The position numbers were made by a program, and so were the translations under genes. DNA of 64,000 nucleotides from NCBI GenBank assembly GCA_024734495.1, contig JALMQS010000849.1:387677-451676 (forward strand), given 5' to 3'. The DNA is from Forficula auricularia. Taxonomy: Eukaryota > Arthropoda > Insecta > Dermaptera > Forficulidae. Under the pieces are notes generated by a model. That model did not search any database. It was not told the DNA's origin and saw only the letters and a list, made by a program, of their open reading frames with translations. Shown here piece by piece: positions 45,012-55,659 of the stretch (position 1 is its first letter; each line of letters begins with the position of its first letter).

Positions 45012-45289
45012 TCACCCGGTATATCTTGTTTAAAAAGCGCGATCAAAAACAATTCTCGTTAATATGTTAATTATTCTTTGATATATTAATGAGAAAATTA
45101 TAAATTTATTTAACTTCACTATTTCAAGTTAGAAATATATAAATTCGGATGTTATTTTAATATTTGACAAAATCATCTGTATTCGATTCGCGATCGAATC
45201 AAATACAGGAAACTTATGATTTTATACTTATAGCTCTAATAATTCATATTTAAACTTGATTCAAAAATAATAATATTAATAATACTGTA
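45012..45289. other. Continuation of the 40.4-kb inverted flank
   Basis: AAAAAGCGCGATCAAAAACA (45031) and following sequence mirror 40380-40460. Confidence 0.55.
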
Positions 45290-45349
45290 ATTTTTGATTT
45301 TCACACGATGAGGAACAAAATAAGTGTTTATTTACGACTTATCAATTGC

Positions 45350-45382
45350 AACGTTTCGCCACTTTTATTGCAGCTTCTTCAG
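45350..45382 (-). ncRNA. Hammerhead ribozyme motif, type I-like (left end)
   Basis: Minus strand: CUGAAGA, A, helix II GCUGC/GUGGC, GAA, ACGU, U (GUU triplet). Helix I is strong: UUAUCAA pairs with UUGAUAA across a GA/AA internal loop, closed by GC/GC next to the core. The best-supported ribozyme candidate in the window. Confidence 0.65.
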
Positions 45383-47317
45383 GCTCTTGATAAATAAAGC
45401 TCTAAACACTTTGTCAATTTTTTAAGCTCTACCATTATTATACATACAGACACTCGAATACATTTCTATTTTATCATCAACAACTCAAAAACAACAATAT
45501 CAACAAATATACAATTATAACTTTTACAATTTCACTTTTGAATTTGACTAGCGTAGAGTAATAAAGATAAATTAATTTATAAAGGACGAGCTGCTCCAGG
45601 CGCCTGCGGCACGCCCTCTACAGCTCAGTCCTCCGGGCAGATGGCCCTGGCGAGCGGCGTCTCGGTATGTGATTATTATGTCTGTAATATACATTTGTAA
45701 TATTTTGCCCCCTCTTTCGCCCCCACGCACTCATTTTGGCTAATGATTTTTACAGCATACATTTTATATAGTCTTAAAAACTAACATTACAAAATTTGAT
45801 CTATATCGGAGAGAGTATTAATTTTTTGCCCCCTTTCACATTTTGGGAGGTTGAAATTATTTTTTAGATATTTGCAAATAAATAACTGTCAGTTTTCTAA
45901 AGAGTAAATGTACAAAAAAGCTAAAAATTTCTATATTTTGCCCTCCCCCTTTCGCCCCCATACAGTCAATTTTGATAGTTGATTTTTACAGGAATAGTTT
46001 CTTAAAGTAATAAAGAATAACTCTACAAAATTTGATCAAGATCGGAGAGAGTTTAAATTTTTGCCCCCACTCGCATTTTGGATAATTGGGGGGAGGTCGA
46101 ATTATAAAAAATCCTGAAATGATTTTTTAGATGTTTGCAAATAAATAATCCACAGTTTTCTAAAGAGTACTAAAAAGCTAAAAATTTCTATAATTTGCCC
46201 CCACCTCATATCGCCCCCATACAGTCAATTTTGATAGTTGATTTTTACACATGTCTCTATGTCCAGTGGTTCTGGCTGTTTTGATGATGAGTGAGCGTAT
46301 CGGGCAAAGAATTTTATATATATAGATAAAAGGAAAAAAATTTCGTCGCTTGTATATATATTTTTTAAGATATTTTGACCGATTTTTGTATATAGTTGTA
46401 TAGGAAATGAATCCCGATGATGGATGAAGATGAGTTTTTGACTCGAAAGGCTTGATGGAAAGATATCGGAGGAGCGCCGATGTCGTCGATTTTCTTCAGA
46501 GGTGAACCAACCTCTCTTGGTGGCTAGTCAGAGCCGTGAGACATTTGCTTTCAAACATGCAATATATAACGAAAGCCACTCATTGGCCTCGGACGCGCTT
46601 GGAATAGTAAAAATTAATGCTTATCTAAAATAAGAAATTCAGCACCGGGGGCAGTGCGAAGGCATGCTTTCTGTCAAGAATTGAGAAGTCTGCCCTGAGG
46701 CAGTGAAAAATGTTTTCAACAAAATAAACTGGCGACAAGGCCCGAAATTTATTACTTCTTCGTGGTTACAAGATTTCGTACAGCTTTGTATCTATCAAAT
46801 CGTTCCAAAGTCGACAGGCGAACTCTTGAGAGCGTAAAACAGCTCTTCACACAGTGAGGGCTGAATTGCAACTCGACTTCGCTAATTACGGCTTGCATTC
46901 TTTTATAGCCGTCGATTTACATTGGTAATTGAAGGTGATTGGTTGATAATTTTCCCTAGATCGCGCTCGAGTTAATTATAAAAAGGCGTGGTCGTTCTTC
47001 TTGCGCTAATTAGTCTTTCATAAGCCACGAATCGATTAACATCGAAAAATAAATTACATTTCTAATTGAAAAAACAGCAGAAAATCGATCTCTACAGTTG
47101 ATAATATATGTAGATAGGTTTATAATATTATGTTGATTAATTTTGAAATGTTTTAAATTTTACCAGTGAAATTATAAAAGTTATAATTGTATATTTGTTG
47201 ATTTGGTGTTTTTGAGTTGTTGATGATGAAATAGAAATGTATTCGAGTGTATGTATGTATAATAATGGCAGAGCTTAAAAAATTGACAAAGTGTTTAGAG
47301 CTTTATTTATCAAGATC

Positions 47318-47350
47318 CTGAAGAAGCTGCAATAAAAGTGGCGAAACGTT
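47318..47350 (+). ncRNA. Hammerhead ribozyme motif, type I-like (right end)
   Basis: Same plan as 45350-45382 in the opposite orientation: CUGAAGA, A, GCUGC/GUGGC, GAAACGUU; helix I UUAUCAA with UUGAUGA. Confidence 0.6.
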
Positions 47351-47510
47351 GCAATTGATGAGTCGTAAATAATCACTTATTTTTTCCTCATTCTCTGAAA
47401 AACAAAAATTACATTAATAAGCTATGGAACTGAATCCCAATGATGATTAATAATACTCATTTAATAATAAACACTTAAATTTAATAAAATATAAAAATAA
47501 TTATACTTAC

Positions 47511-47704
47511 GGAATACCAAAATAAATGACGGAACTGAGCTGTTTAGTTTTAGCAACATAATATCTTAACAAAGTAGATGCGAACGCAATCCAAATTAAA
47601 CTTGATAGAAATATTCGTGGATGACGATAAAAAAGGAATAGAATTATAAGTAAAAATAAGTATAGTTGAATATCTAGAGCCACTTGATAGGTGTTATTAA
47701 GACA
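47511..47704 (-). CDS. NRF-6-like exon D (QVALDIQLY helix)
   Basis: 194 bp, phase 0 in and phase 2 out; acceptor TTGTTTCAG/TGTCTT, donor ATTCC/GTAAGT. Encodes CLNNTYQVALDIQLYLFLLI, then a second hydrophobic block after RHPRIFLSSL. The family pattern here is C-x-x-x-T-W/Y-x-x-x-x-D-x-Q-x-Y. Separated from exon C by 7.1 kb of RTE, foldback, MITE and hAT remnants. Confidence 0.88.
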
Positions 47705-47784
47705 CTGAAACAAAATAATTTTAAAATTAATTACATACACGTGACCCCTCTCTTATTATTTAATATTTAACAAAATAGGTAACT

Positions 47785-47867
47785 GAAACACCAAGCGATG
47801 CTCGGTAATTTTTCGATTCAATTGAAAGCGATATATTAATATTATATCGAAATCCAAGGTTAAACAA
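47785..47867 (+). repeat. Family 3 fragment
   Basis: Hairpin arm CCAAGCGATGCTCGG and the following family 3 words near 47790-47850. Confidence 0.45.
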
Positions 47868-48685
47868 TCGCTATGTTAAGATTTGCCGATGACATTGCCC
47901 TTCTAGGAAGTAATAAAAAAGAATTAGAGGACGCCCTGAATGGAATTAACCAAATCCTAATAGAAGAAATCAAAATGAAAATAAACAAGAATAAAACCAA
48001 GGTCCTAGTATGTACAAAAAAGAGCAAACGAGACAGGAATGCATCAAAATTAACCAAGAAAACCTAGAAGGAGTTAAGGAATTCCGCTACCTAGGAAGTA
48101 AAATAACATGGGATGGAAGGAGCGAAAACGAAATTAAATCAAGAATTGCCCAAGCAAAAATGGGGTTTAATTCAAAACAAAAACTACTATGCTCCTCCTC
48201 AATCAGCTTAGCAAACAGGAAGTTGCTATTGAAGACATATGTATGGAGGATAGCCATGTACGGGTGTGAAACCTGGACAATTAGAGAAGCGGAGAGAAAG
48301 AGATTAGAGGCTTTCGAAATGTGGTGCTACAGAAGAATGATGAATATCAAATGGATGGATAAAATTACAAATGAAGAAGTTCTTGGAAGAATCGGAAAGA
48401 AGAACCTGTGGAAGAGTCTGAAGAAGAGAAGAGGTCAGATGATGGGGCACACACTGAGACATGGGGGACTGCTTAGGGATATCTTGGAGGGGGAGGTGGG
48501 AAAGAAAAGGGGAAGGGGAAGACCCAGATTAGAATATTTCAACCAAATAATTGGGGATATGGGATGCCAGACATTTAGAGAGGTCAAACAGCTGGCGGGG
48601 GACAGAGTCGAGTGGAGACGGATTGTTGCATCAAACCAGTCTTAGGACTGTATACTCAATGATGATGATGATGATGATGATTTGG
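47868..48685 (+). pseudogene. RTE-type LINE 3' part, plus copy
   Basis: MLRFADDIALLGSNKKELED (47873 on; motif C FADD) and INKNKTKVLVCTKKS, then in the next frame (48010-48645) VKEFRYLGSKITWDGRSENE, GFNSKQKLLCSSSISLANRK, TYVWRIAMYGCETWTIREAE, RMMNIKWMDKITNEEVLGRI, GHTLRHGGLLRDILEGEVGK, and DRVEWRRIVASNQS with a stop. Frameshift at about 48030-48060. The 3' end is (GATGAT)n at 48657-48680. 5'-truncated within the RT domain. Confidence 0.85.
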
Positions 48686-49104
48686 AGGAAAACTTAGGGT
48701 AGTAATATTGGAGTAGCATTAAAGGTATTCCAGCAATAAAATCTTTACTGGGAATTATTTCCTGTTATGCGTTTTTTTCAAGTAATTTGTCTAAAAAAAA
48801 GAAAGACAGTCCAATAAAAACACCTTATTTGCATATGGGATAATTTTCTCTTTCTTCACTACACTTAGATTGCCTACCATTACTTTCAAACGAAATTAAA
48901 TCAAGAATTGCCCAAGCAAAAATGGGGTTTAATTCAAAACAAAAACTACTATGCTCCTCCTCAATCAGCTTAGAAAACAGGAAGTTGCTATTGAAGACAT
49001 ATGTATGGAGCATAGCCATGTACGGGTGTGAAACCTGGACAATTGGAAAAGCGGAGAGAAAGAGATTAGAGGCTTTCGAAAGAGATATAGATAGATACCA
49101 CTCT
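48686..49104 (+). pseudogene. Third RTE-type fragment
   Basis: 48889-49080 repeats NEIKSRIAQAKMGFNSKQKL and SLENRKLLLKTYVWSIAMYG, then stops abruptly at RLEAFER. 48686-48888 is unassigned. Confidence 0.7.
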
Positions 49105-50600
49105 ATACATGTTTAAAATAGATTAAATTTGCTGCAATTGAAACAAAGTTTCATCTTATTTGGATAATGGTAGCCCGTGCCGCAATGGGGTTGAAGTTTT
49201 TAAAAAAATGCAATTTTTTTGCAAAAAATTGTAGTTTTTCCTTCATAAAATGAAAACCACTCATCCTAGAAACTTGATTCCTATCTTATTGTCTAGGAAA
49301 TTTTGTTACTTGAATGTTTACCTGGAACACTTTTTTGTTAAAAGTTAGACTTATAGATATATTTTCCATGCCAGGAAATTATCCATTGTTTCAAAAATTT
49401 CAGTTTTTCCTTCGTAAAATGAAAACCACTCATCTTAGAAACTTGATTTCTCTCTCATTTTTAGGAAATTTTATTTACTTGAACGGTAGCTTGGACCACT
49501 TTTTTTATAAAACTCTTAGATTTGTAGATATCCTACATTTTCCTGACAGGATATGATCCGAATCCTGAAAATCGTAATGGAAAATGCTGGATATCTACAA
49601 ATCTAAGAAAAATCTAAAAAGTGGTCAAAGTAAACGTTCAATGTCATCAAAATTTTCTAGATAATGAGACAGAAATCAAATTTCTAGGATGAGTGGTTTT
49701 CATTTTATGAAGAAAAACTGCGATTTTTTTCAAAACATCAACCTCATTGCGGCATGGGTTACCATTATCCAATTAAGATGAAACTTTGTTTCAATTGTAG
49801 AAAAGTTAATCTAATTTAAAAGGATTTAGAGTGGTCTTTGCCGAAAACGTGCTCCTTCATGGTCAAAATGGGAAAAAATCGAAAAAATCTGAATTTTTTG
49901 GATAAGTATTCAAAAGTGATACGGAGGGCAGTTTTTTGAATCCAAGGGCGGATCCAGGGATTTTTTATGGGGGGGGGGGGGAGCATGTATATAATATCTA
50001 CTTTTTATCTCGAAAGTGTGTCGCGAGGGGGGGGGTCTCTGGCTCATCTCCCCCCCCGGGAGATGAGCCAGAGACGACCCCCCCACACACACATAAAACT
50101 TTATTTTCAATTTTAAAATTAAATAAAAAAAAATTTTTAAGTTTCATATCTCATATTTTAAGTTAGTTAAAATAAAGAAATTAAAAAAAAATTGTTATAA
50201 ATTCCCTGTCGATTTGGCCGCCGTTTTTTGGCCTCTATGGGGGGGGGGGGGCGGTCGCCCCCTGCCCCCCCCCCCTGGATCCGCCCTTTTTCGAAACCTT
50301 ATAAAAATGGACCAATTTCGCATATTTTTTTACTCGGCTCCAAATTTTATCCTCTTTAATTTACTATATTAAGATTATTTACAAAATATGGACCGTTTTC
50401 GAATTAAAAGCGAGAAACTGGAAAAAGTCCAAAAATTTCGTGGTTTTTCGGCCACCAAATGTAGTCCCCACACTTTCGAGGTCGCAAACTGAGATTTCGC
50501 ATACCCACATCATACCAAACGGTCTTAGAAAAAAATATTTTCCCGCTGAACCACTTTTTGGATCCTCTATTTACTGGACTAATTGTCAACTTATTTAATT
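49105..50600. repeat. Large foldback with tandem sub-units
   Basis: 49105-49556 is mirrored by 49570-49850 and on to 50600; the left part itself has two tandem units (TTCGTAAAATGAAAACCACT-type words at about 49246 and 49409). The right side matches 38440-39160 in reverse, interrupted by a MITE at 49937-50290. Confidence 0.75.
49937..50290. mobile_element. MITE with AAGGGCGGATCC ends, G/C-tract rich
   Basis: Ends AAGGGCGGATCCAGGG and CCCTGGATCCGCCCTT are inverted repeats. The interior has long G and C runs (49969-49981, 50239-50250). The related sequence at 38755 lacks the insertion. Terminal sequence matches the MITE at 50843-50979. Confidence 0.75.
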
Positions 50601-50842
50601 TTTCCAGATTCCAATTTAAAAATGAAAACATATACTCTTGTTTTTTAAATGTCCTTCAATGATCTTAGTTAATTATTTCACTTCTTTGTTCTTAAAAACA
50701 ATCTGTAAGAAAAAGTACATTTTAATTTTTATTCAATTTTATTTAAGTGTTATTTAATTATTTAAGTGACTGGATAAAAGTGCTTTGGTTGTTTTAATAT
50801 ACGGTAATAAAATTGTTTAAAATGAAAAGAGGGCGATAGGTG

Positions 50843-50979
50843 CAAGGGCGGATCCTGGAATTTTTATGGGGGAGGAGGGAGAATGTATATAAGGTATAAG
50901 GTGACCGATGTATATAAGATATACTTTTTATCTCGAAAGTGTGTCGCGATCGCCCCCTCTGCCCCTGGATCCGCCCTTG
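50843..50979. mobile_element. hAT-type MITE with 8-bp target duplication
   Basis: Flanked by GATAGGTG at 50835-50842 and 50980-50987. Ends CAAGGGCGGATCC and GGATCCGCCCTTG. 137 bp. An 8-bp duplication with CA(A)G-type ends is a hAT hallmark. Confidence 0.88.
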
Positions 50980-50987
50980 GATAGGTG

Positions 50988-51141
50988 TTAGTCAACACCC
51001 AGAAAGGGGCGATGGGCAACAAAAGGTTGGGAACCACTGGTCTAGAAACAGATCGAGCCAGCCCTGCCAGTAGAAAAGACGTGGCATTTCTATTATGAAT
51101 ATTTTATTACAGTTTGATTTAGACTATTAGTGTTCCTTTTT
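50988..51141. other. hAT tip and unassigned sequence
   Basis: GGTTGGGAACCACTG (51029-51043) is a hAT-type terminus followed by GTCTAGA; compare 3363. Confidence 0.5.
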
Positions 51142-51860
51142 AACCGACTTCAAAAAAAGTAGGAAGTCTTCTATTCGACTGATTTTTTTTTTTTTTTTTT
51201 TTGTGCCTATGTTACCTCATATCTCCGCCAATTGTGAACCGAAAATTTTTTTTGCATTGGGTCCAGTCTACGTTCCGATTGGTCCAATTTTTTTTTCGTA
51301 GGTATTATACCTTTTTTGTTAGGTTTGTTCAGGACTAACTTCTTTGTTTATGAACCGATTTCGATGATTCTTTTTTATTGGAAAGGGGTATCTTAGGGAT
51401 GGTGTCATATTAATTTGGTCAAGTTCTGATGATAGGATCACTATTAATAACATCACTAAATAGAGAAAAATAAAAAATTTTAAGAAAAAAATAAAAACCG
51501 GCTTCAAAAAATGAAATGCAACAAATCAAATCCACTAAAAGATATAAAATAATTATTATCTTATTTAGTTACAACTAAACGACGAAATATTAACATGAAA
51601 TTTTTTTTGAAGTTGGTGCCAAACATATACCTTTTATGAATCGCACTCGACGGATCTTACTTAGTACGTTTGGTGGGTACGCTCGCTTATAGGTAGTTTG
51701 TTTGGCACCGACTTCAAAAAGTAATTTCATGTTAATATTTCGTCGTTTAGTTGTAATTAAATAAGATAATAATTATTTTATACCTTTTAGTGTATTTTAT
51801 TTGTTGCATTTAATTTTTTTGAAGTCGGTTTTATTTTTTTCTTAAAAATTTTTATTTTAT
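51142..51860. repeat. Family 4 repeat, palindromic copy
   Basis: TTTTAACCGACTTCAAAAAA at about 51139, T tract, body, then both arms (AAAAACCGGCTTCAAAAAAT at 51491; TTTTGAAGTCGGTTTTATTT near 51820) around GGTGGGTACGCTCGCTTAT. Confidence 0.8.
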
Positions 51861-52840
51861 TTTTATTTACGAATTAACATTTATTATATTACACTATAAT
51901 ATTGCACTAAATTTAAAATATATTTTCCAGAAATCAATTATAATAAAAATAAAAATTATCCAGAAATTTTTTGTTTTGCTGGACCATTTGGCGCCCCTTT
52001 GTGAGTAGCGCCCTGGGCATGATAACCCACCTCCCCCCCCCCTTGCTACGTCACTAAGAGGACAACCCAATTAATTTCTTAATAATAAAATCAACAACTC
52101 TAGAACTCTCGGCAAGAAAAAATCTTATAATTAAAGGGAGTTTTTGGTGAGTTTCAAAGAAATGAAAGATTTAAAAAAGTTATTATAAATACCTCAATAT
52201 ACATATTTAGGGATGTTAACTTATCTTCAGGAGTACATAAGACAAGAAAATCTTTTCAATTTTGTTTTATATCCATTTGAGAAATAAATTTGCTTGAAAT
52301 ATTTCATGATATGAAAGAATTTTGGATAAAACTATTATTTATTATAAGCCGATCGTTAAATTAAACGGTGCGGTGGCGTAGATAATTTTTTTCTTTGTTT
52401 TCAAAGTGGTAGATTTATTTGGCCATATTTTTCATAAATATACGCCGTCCAATAAAAACTCAACCATTAAATTTTCAACAACTTTTGAATTATATAAATA
52501 CTTCCATACCATTATTTTTATACCCTTTGTTATAATTTTTTGCCTTCTATGGGAATTATTTAACCCTCCTAACACCCTCTTCCTACAATTTATTAATGTT
52601 GAAAGAATAAATATTTTTCAATTTATTCACCAAAAAATGAATGTACGAGCGTTTACCAGGGCGGGAGAACGTGATGCGGACTGGAGAGCCGGACTGAAGA
52701 CAACCCTCCAGTTAAGGGTAAGTGAAAAACACTAAACACTAATATATGTATTAATTACAATTTATTACCCGATTGGGCGGGGGTGATATATACATTTGAT
52801 GATGATTATATGAAAGAATTAATCGAAAGAGCGAGCCGAG
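51861..52840. other. Unassigned intron sequence
   Basis: No recognised gene. A 109-codon open frame at 52406-52735 has no family signature. 51980-52050 has a C run and words common at DNA-transposon ends. Confidence 0.35.
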
Positions 52841-53790
52841 CGAGATGGCTCCACTTGGAGCGTCGAACGATAGCGATATATATTTCGATCCATGCGATCA
52901 TGAGCGTACGATGATACTAAGTAGCCAGCACGCCAGGCCCGAGCTGAGAGAGGACTTAGGGCGACTTAGCCGTCCTCTGGTGGCGGACTGCGAACCAGAG
53001 GCAACAAGTTTGGGAAGTCGTCGCGAGGAAATAATTTAGAGTGTTGTAGCGACTGAACATCGAATTTAGAATTTTGCAAAGTGAATCTATGAGAAATTGT
53101 ATCTAGGTTATGGTTTCATAATTATGACAGACGTTTATTTAGAAAAATCATTTTTACACGCTTTATATTAGCTTCATCTGTTTGTATGTACGTATGTATG
53201 TATTTTTTTTAAATGATATTGATGTTTATCAATGTATCAATGTGCTTTTGTTCTTTTAAATTCCGCAAACTTTTCTCTATAAAAATAATTAAGACTAAAA
53301 TGTAAAAAAAAAATTATATTTTAAAAAAACTAAAAAACACGCTTCTAAAAAGTACAAAATAATATAATACTTGATCAAAAAGCGTGGGGCACTTTGTCAA
53401 AATTAATTAAAAGTACATGTTTCTGCGCCCCACACTTTTTGATTAAGTATTACATTATTTTGTGCTTTTTAAAAACATGAATTATATTTCTGCAACTATC
53501 GTTTAATTAAAAAAAGACGATATTGGAAATAAATGGATTTATTATGTCAATAGTTTACAATTTGAACTACAAGAGTTTTGTTAGTGTACTAGATGGAAGA
53601 TGTTGACTCGAGCAGATACAAGACAAGAACCCTGGCTAGGCCTGTGCTGGCCAAGCCCTTTTATACTAGATGTTATCTTAATGCTGAGAAGGCAAGAGTC
53701 AGCTTTTCTGTGCACGTAACCCATGTTTATTAGTTTTTTTTTTTTTTAATATTTATTAGTGTTTCCCAAATGTAGAAATAGTCATTGTCG
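52841..53790. other. GC-richer island and flanks, unassigned
   Basis: 52830-53040 is clearly less AT-rich and can form a stem (GAGAGGACTTAGGGCGACTT with CCGTCCTC). 53380-53480 has an imperfect inverted repeat (AAAAAGCGTGGGGC with GCCCCACACTTTTT). 53790 onward changes composition. No gene assigned. Confidence 0.35.
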
Positions 53791-54209
53791 TAGTTTTCCT
53801 AGGGCTCGGCAGCTGGCTTACCCATCGTTGGAGAGGCGAGCCTTAGCGGGTGAGCGGGGAGGGTCTTCTCCATCGCTCGAACCACCTCTCCGCTGGCAAT
53901 TGGAGGGGACATTGCGCTATATAAGTCGTGAATCCAGCTGGGGCGGATGGTTAGGTTTTGGGACGGGTAGAGTACACTTCTATCCAAGATATACAGGCAG
54001 GGCTGTACGCATTGGTGTAGTTAGGGAGTTTTCCGAGGGGTGCAGCCGGCCAGCTGATTAGCCACAACAAGGTATCAATTTCAGTAATCCGATTAGAGAT
54101 CAAAAAACTTTTTACTAGAATTGACAAATTTTGGAAGTAACGAAATAATTAGGTGAGAAATAAGTGATGGCTCGTAATAATGGAGTTTCGATTTTTCTAG
54201 GGAGGGGGT
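53791..54209 (+). other. GC-rich open stretch, unrecognised
   Basis: Open over 100 codons (53759-54061) with a Ser/Arg/Gly-rich translation, and open on the opposite strand too, so probably not coding. It may be part of the hAT remnant or a LINE 3' region. Confidence 0.3.
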
Positions 54210-54210
54210 A

Positions 54211-54408
54211 ATGAGTTTTGTAGGAGGGGACGCTATCCCCCTCTTAACTACGCCAATGGAAATAGTCTTACGAATTTACTTGTCTTTAATGATTACTAAC
54301 TGCAGCGGAGAACGTTCTTTTTCGACATTAAAGCGTGTAAAAAGTGGGTTAAGGAACAGGATGGAACACGATCGTCTAAATAACTTCAACTTAATCAGCA
54401 TTGAATAA
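54211..54408 (+). pseudogene. hAT transposase C-terminal dimerisation fragment
   Basis: TTPMEIVLRIYLSLMITNCS followed by GERSFSTLKRVKSGLRNRME and HDRLNNFNLISIE, stop. The [A/S/G]-E-R-x-F-S-x-L-K-x-[IV]-K-x-x-L-R pattern is the hAT dimerisation motif of the ZMYM/THAP-like class. The catalytic DDE part is absent. Lies antisense in an intron of the NRF-6-like gene. Confidence 0.8.
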
Positions 54409-54419
54409 AGAAATTTATT

Positions 54420-54843
54420 TGTCTAGTTTTATCTCTAAATTTGCTACCATCAGTCTTAGTTTTTTAGTTATAACTCGAGTTATAATTGAGCTAAAAACAA
54501 GTGCTGATTTGAAAATCAAAGAAGAATCTATTTTCTATTACGTCAACAAAATATTTTGATTTCAAATATTGGTGTTTAACTATATAATGGGTGAAAATGG
54601 CCTTTTATCTCAAAACTCTGACGAGTTGTAAAAATTGCATGAAAATTACCGCATAAAACTCTACTGGAATCCATTGTTAGATTTACGGAAACAAATTTTT
54701 GTTAAGTTACGTGGAAATTAAATGTTTGTTCCTTTTCTTTTTGCCCTTACTCGTTTAGCCATATACTAATGAAAAATTCCTTCCTTCCCTTATATATGCT
54801 TTATACATTATTTAATTAAATAAATTTCCTAATAAATTCTTAC
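54420..54843. other. Intron sequence
   Basis: AT-rich, follows the hAT remnant; no feature recognised before exon C. Confidence 0.4.
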
Positions 54844-55011
54844 CATTTCTTCAAATGGAAACATGTTATGGATATAAAGGAGGTTTCGCCAGAAGTACGA
54901 TTGGCAAAGTGTACCATATTGCTCAACCGTCAGAGGCCAAAAGGACCATTGCTTGCTTGAGGAAGTAAATAGGCGCTGATGAAAATAACGATACCAAGAC
55001 TTGGAGTTATC
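54844..55011 (-). CDS. NRF-6-like exon C with a one-base frameshift
   Basis: Acceptor GATTTCAG/GATAAC, donor GAAATG/GTAAGA. The first part reads ITPSLGIVIFISAYLLPQ and then ASNGPF. After a run of four T (minus strand; four A on the plus strand at about 54939-54942) this frame meets a stop (GGC CTC TGA). The neighbouring frame resumes with family sequence: WPLTVEQYGTLC, then FWRNLLYIHNMFPFEEM. The exon is 168 bp; the incoming phase 2 and outgoing phase 0 required by exons B and D need 169. One missing T in the homopolymer therefore explains both the stop and the phase. It could be an assembly or sequencing error or a real disabling mutation. Confidence 0.8.
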
Positions 55012-55083
55012 CTGAAATCATAATATTATAGCTGAACAGACCATATTCATAGAAATCAATTTAATTATTTATCATTTAATTAC

Positions 55084-55247
55084 CTACCTGAAATATCGAT
55101 GTAAAAATCGAGGCCATATTTTAATTTGTTTCTTTTTTCAAGGTCATCTAAAAGTGTTATAATTGATAGTAATCCGCTCAGAAAAAGAAACGAATCCGTA
55201 TAAAGAGTAGCAGTTCTACCTAGAATAGACCAAGGTTGCGCAGTTTC
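55084..55247 (-). CDS. NRF-6-like exon B (PWS and DSFLFLSG helix)
   Basis: 164 bp, phase 0 in and phase 2 out. Acceptor TTTTCCAAG/GAAACT, donor GGTAG/GTAATT. The translation runs ETAQPWSILGRTATLY, then TDSFLFLSGLLSIITLL, then a charged loop LDDLEKRNKLKYGLDFYIDISG. The pattern PWS-x(n)-D-x-F-x-LSG-L is the usual second block of the family. The donor choice (five bases after an upstream GT) is fixed by reading on into exon C as ISGR-ITPSLG. Confidence 0.85.
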
Positions 55248-55606
55248 CTTGGAAAATCATTTCCTCTTTATTACATTAGAACAATATTATGATTATTAAT
55301 ATTTTTTTAAATAAAAATAAAATATTACATGATTCCTACATATCTAGTGTAACCCGAAGAAAATAAGTAGGTAATTTATTTGTGCACCTACCTACTTACT
55401 CTTATATAAATAGGTAAGTGAAAATTATTAATATGACATCAAAAATTCGAATTCAAGTTTTTCCGAAAAATTAAATCTACTGAATCCAATAATACAATAC
55501 TATTTTCATATTAGTAGAGTTTAGATCAGGGGTGTCCAGCGCTAAGATGAATGCGGCCCGACACAAAATCGCAAACTTCTTAAAAATATTAAAATTGTTT
55601 GATATA
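55248..55606. other. Intron sequence with a hAT-like tip
   Basis: CAGGGGTGTCCAGCGC at about 55527 with downstream GCGGCCCG resembles the end of a hAT-type non-autonomous element, cut by the mariner insertion. Otherwise AT-rich. Confidence 0.4.
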
Positions 55607-55659
55607 CTCCCTTGATCAAAAAGTTCCCGGAATTTATTCAGAAAATTAAAAATACAAAT

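Larger units (their letters stand above)
45290..47408. mobile_element. Element with about 245-bp inverted ends carrying ribozyme-like motifs
   Basis: 45290-45541 and 47164-47408 are inverted repeats (ACGACTTATCAATTGCAACG and its counterpart). Each contains a hammerhead-like motif. Inside: 45575-46262 is a copy of the 6300-7015 repeat in reverse; 46263-47160 is unassigned, less AT-rich sequence with a TATAAAAAGGCG box near 46978 and AATAAA near 47049, which could be a promoter or LTR. No transposase or RT is seen. The terminal layout suggests a Penelope-related composite. Confidence 0.6.
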
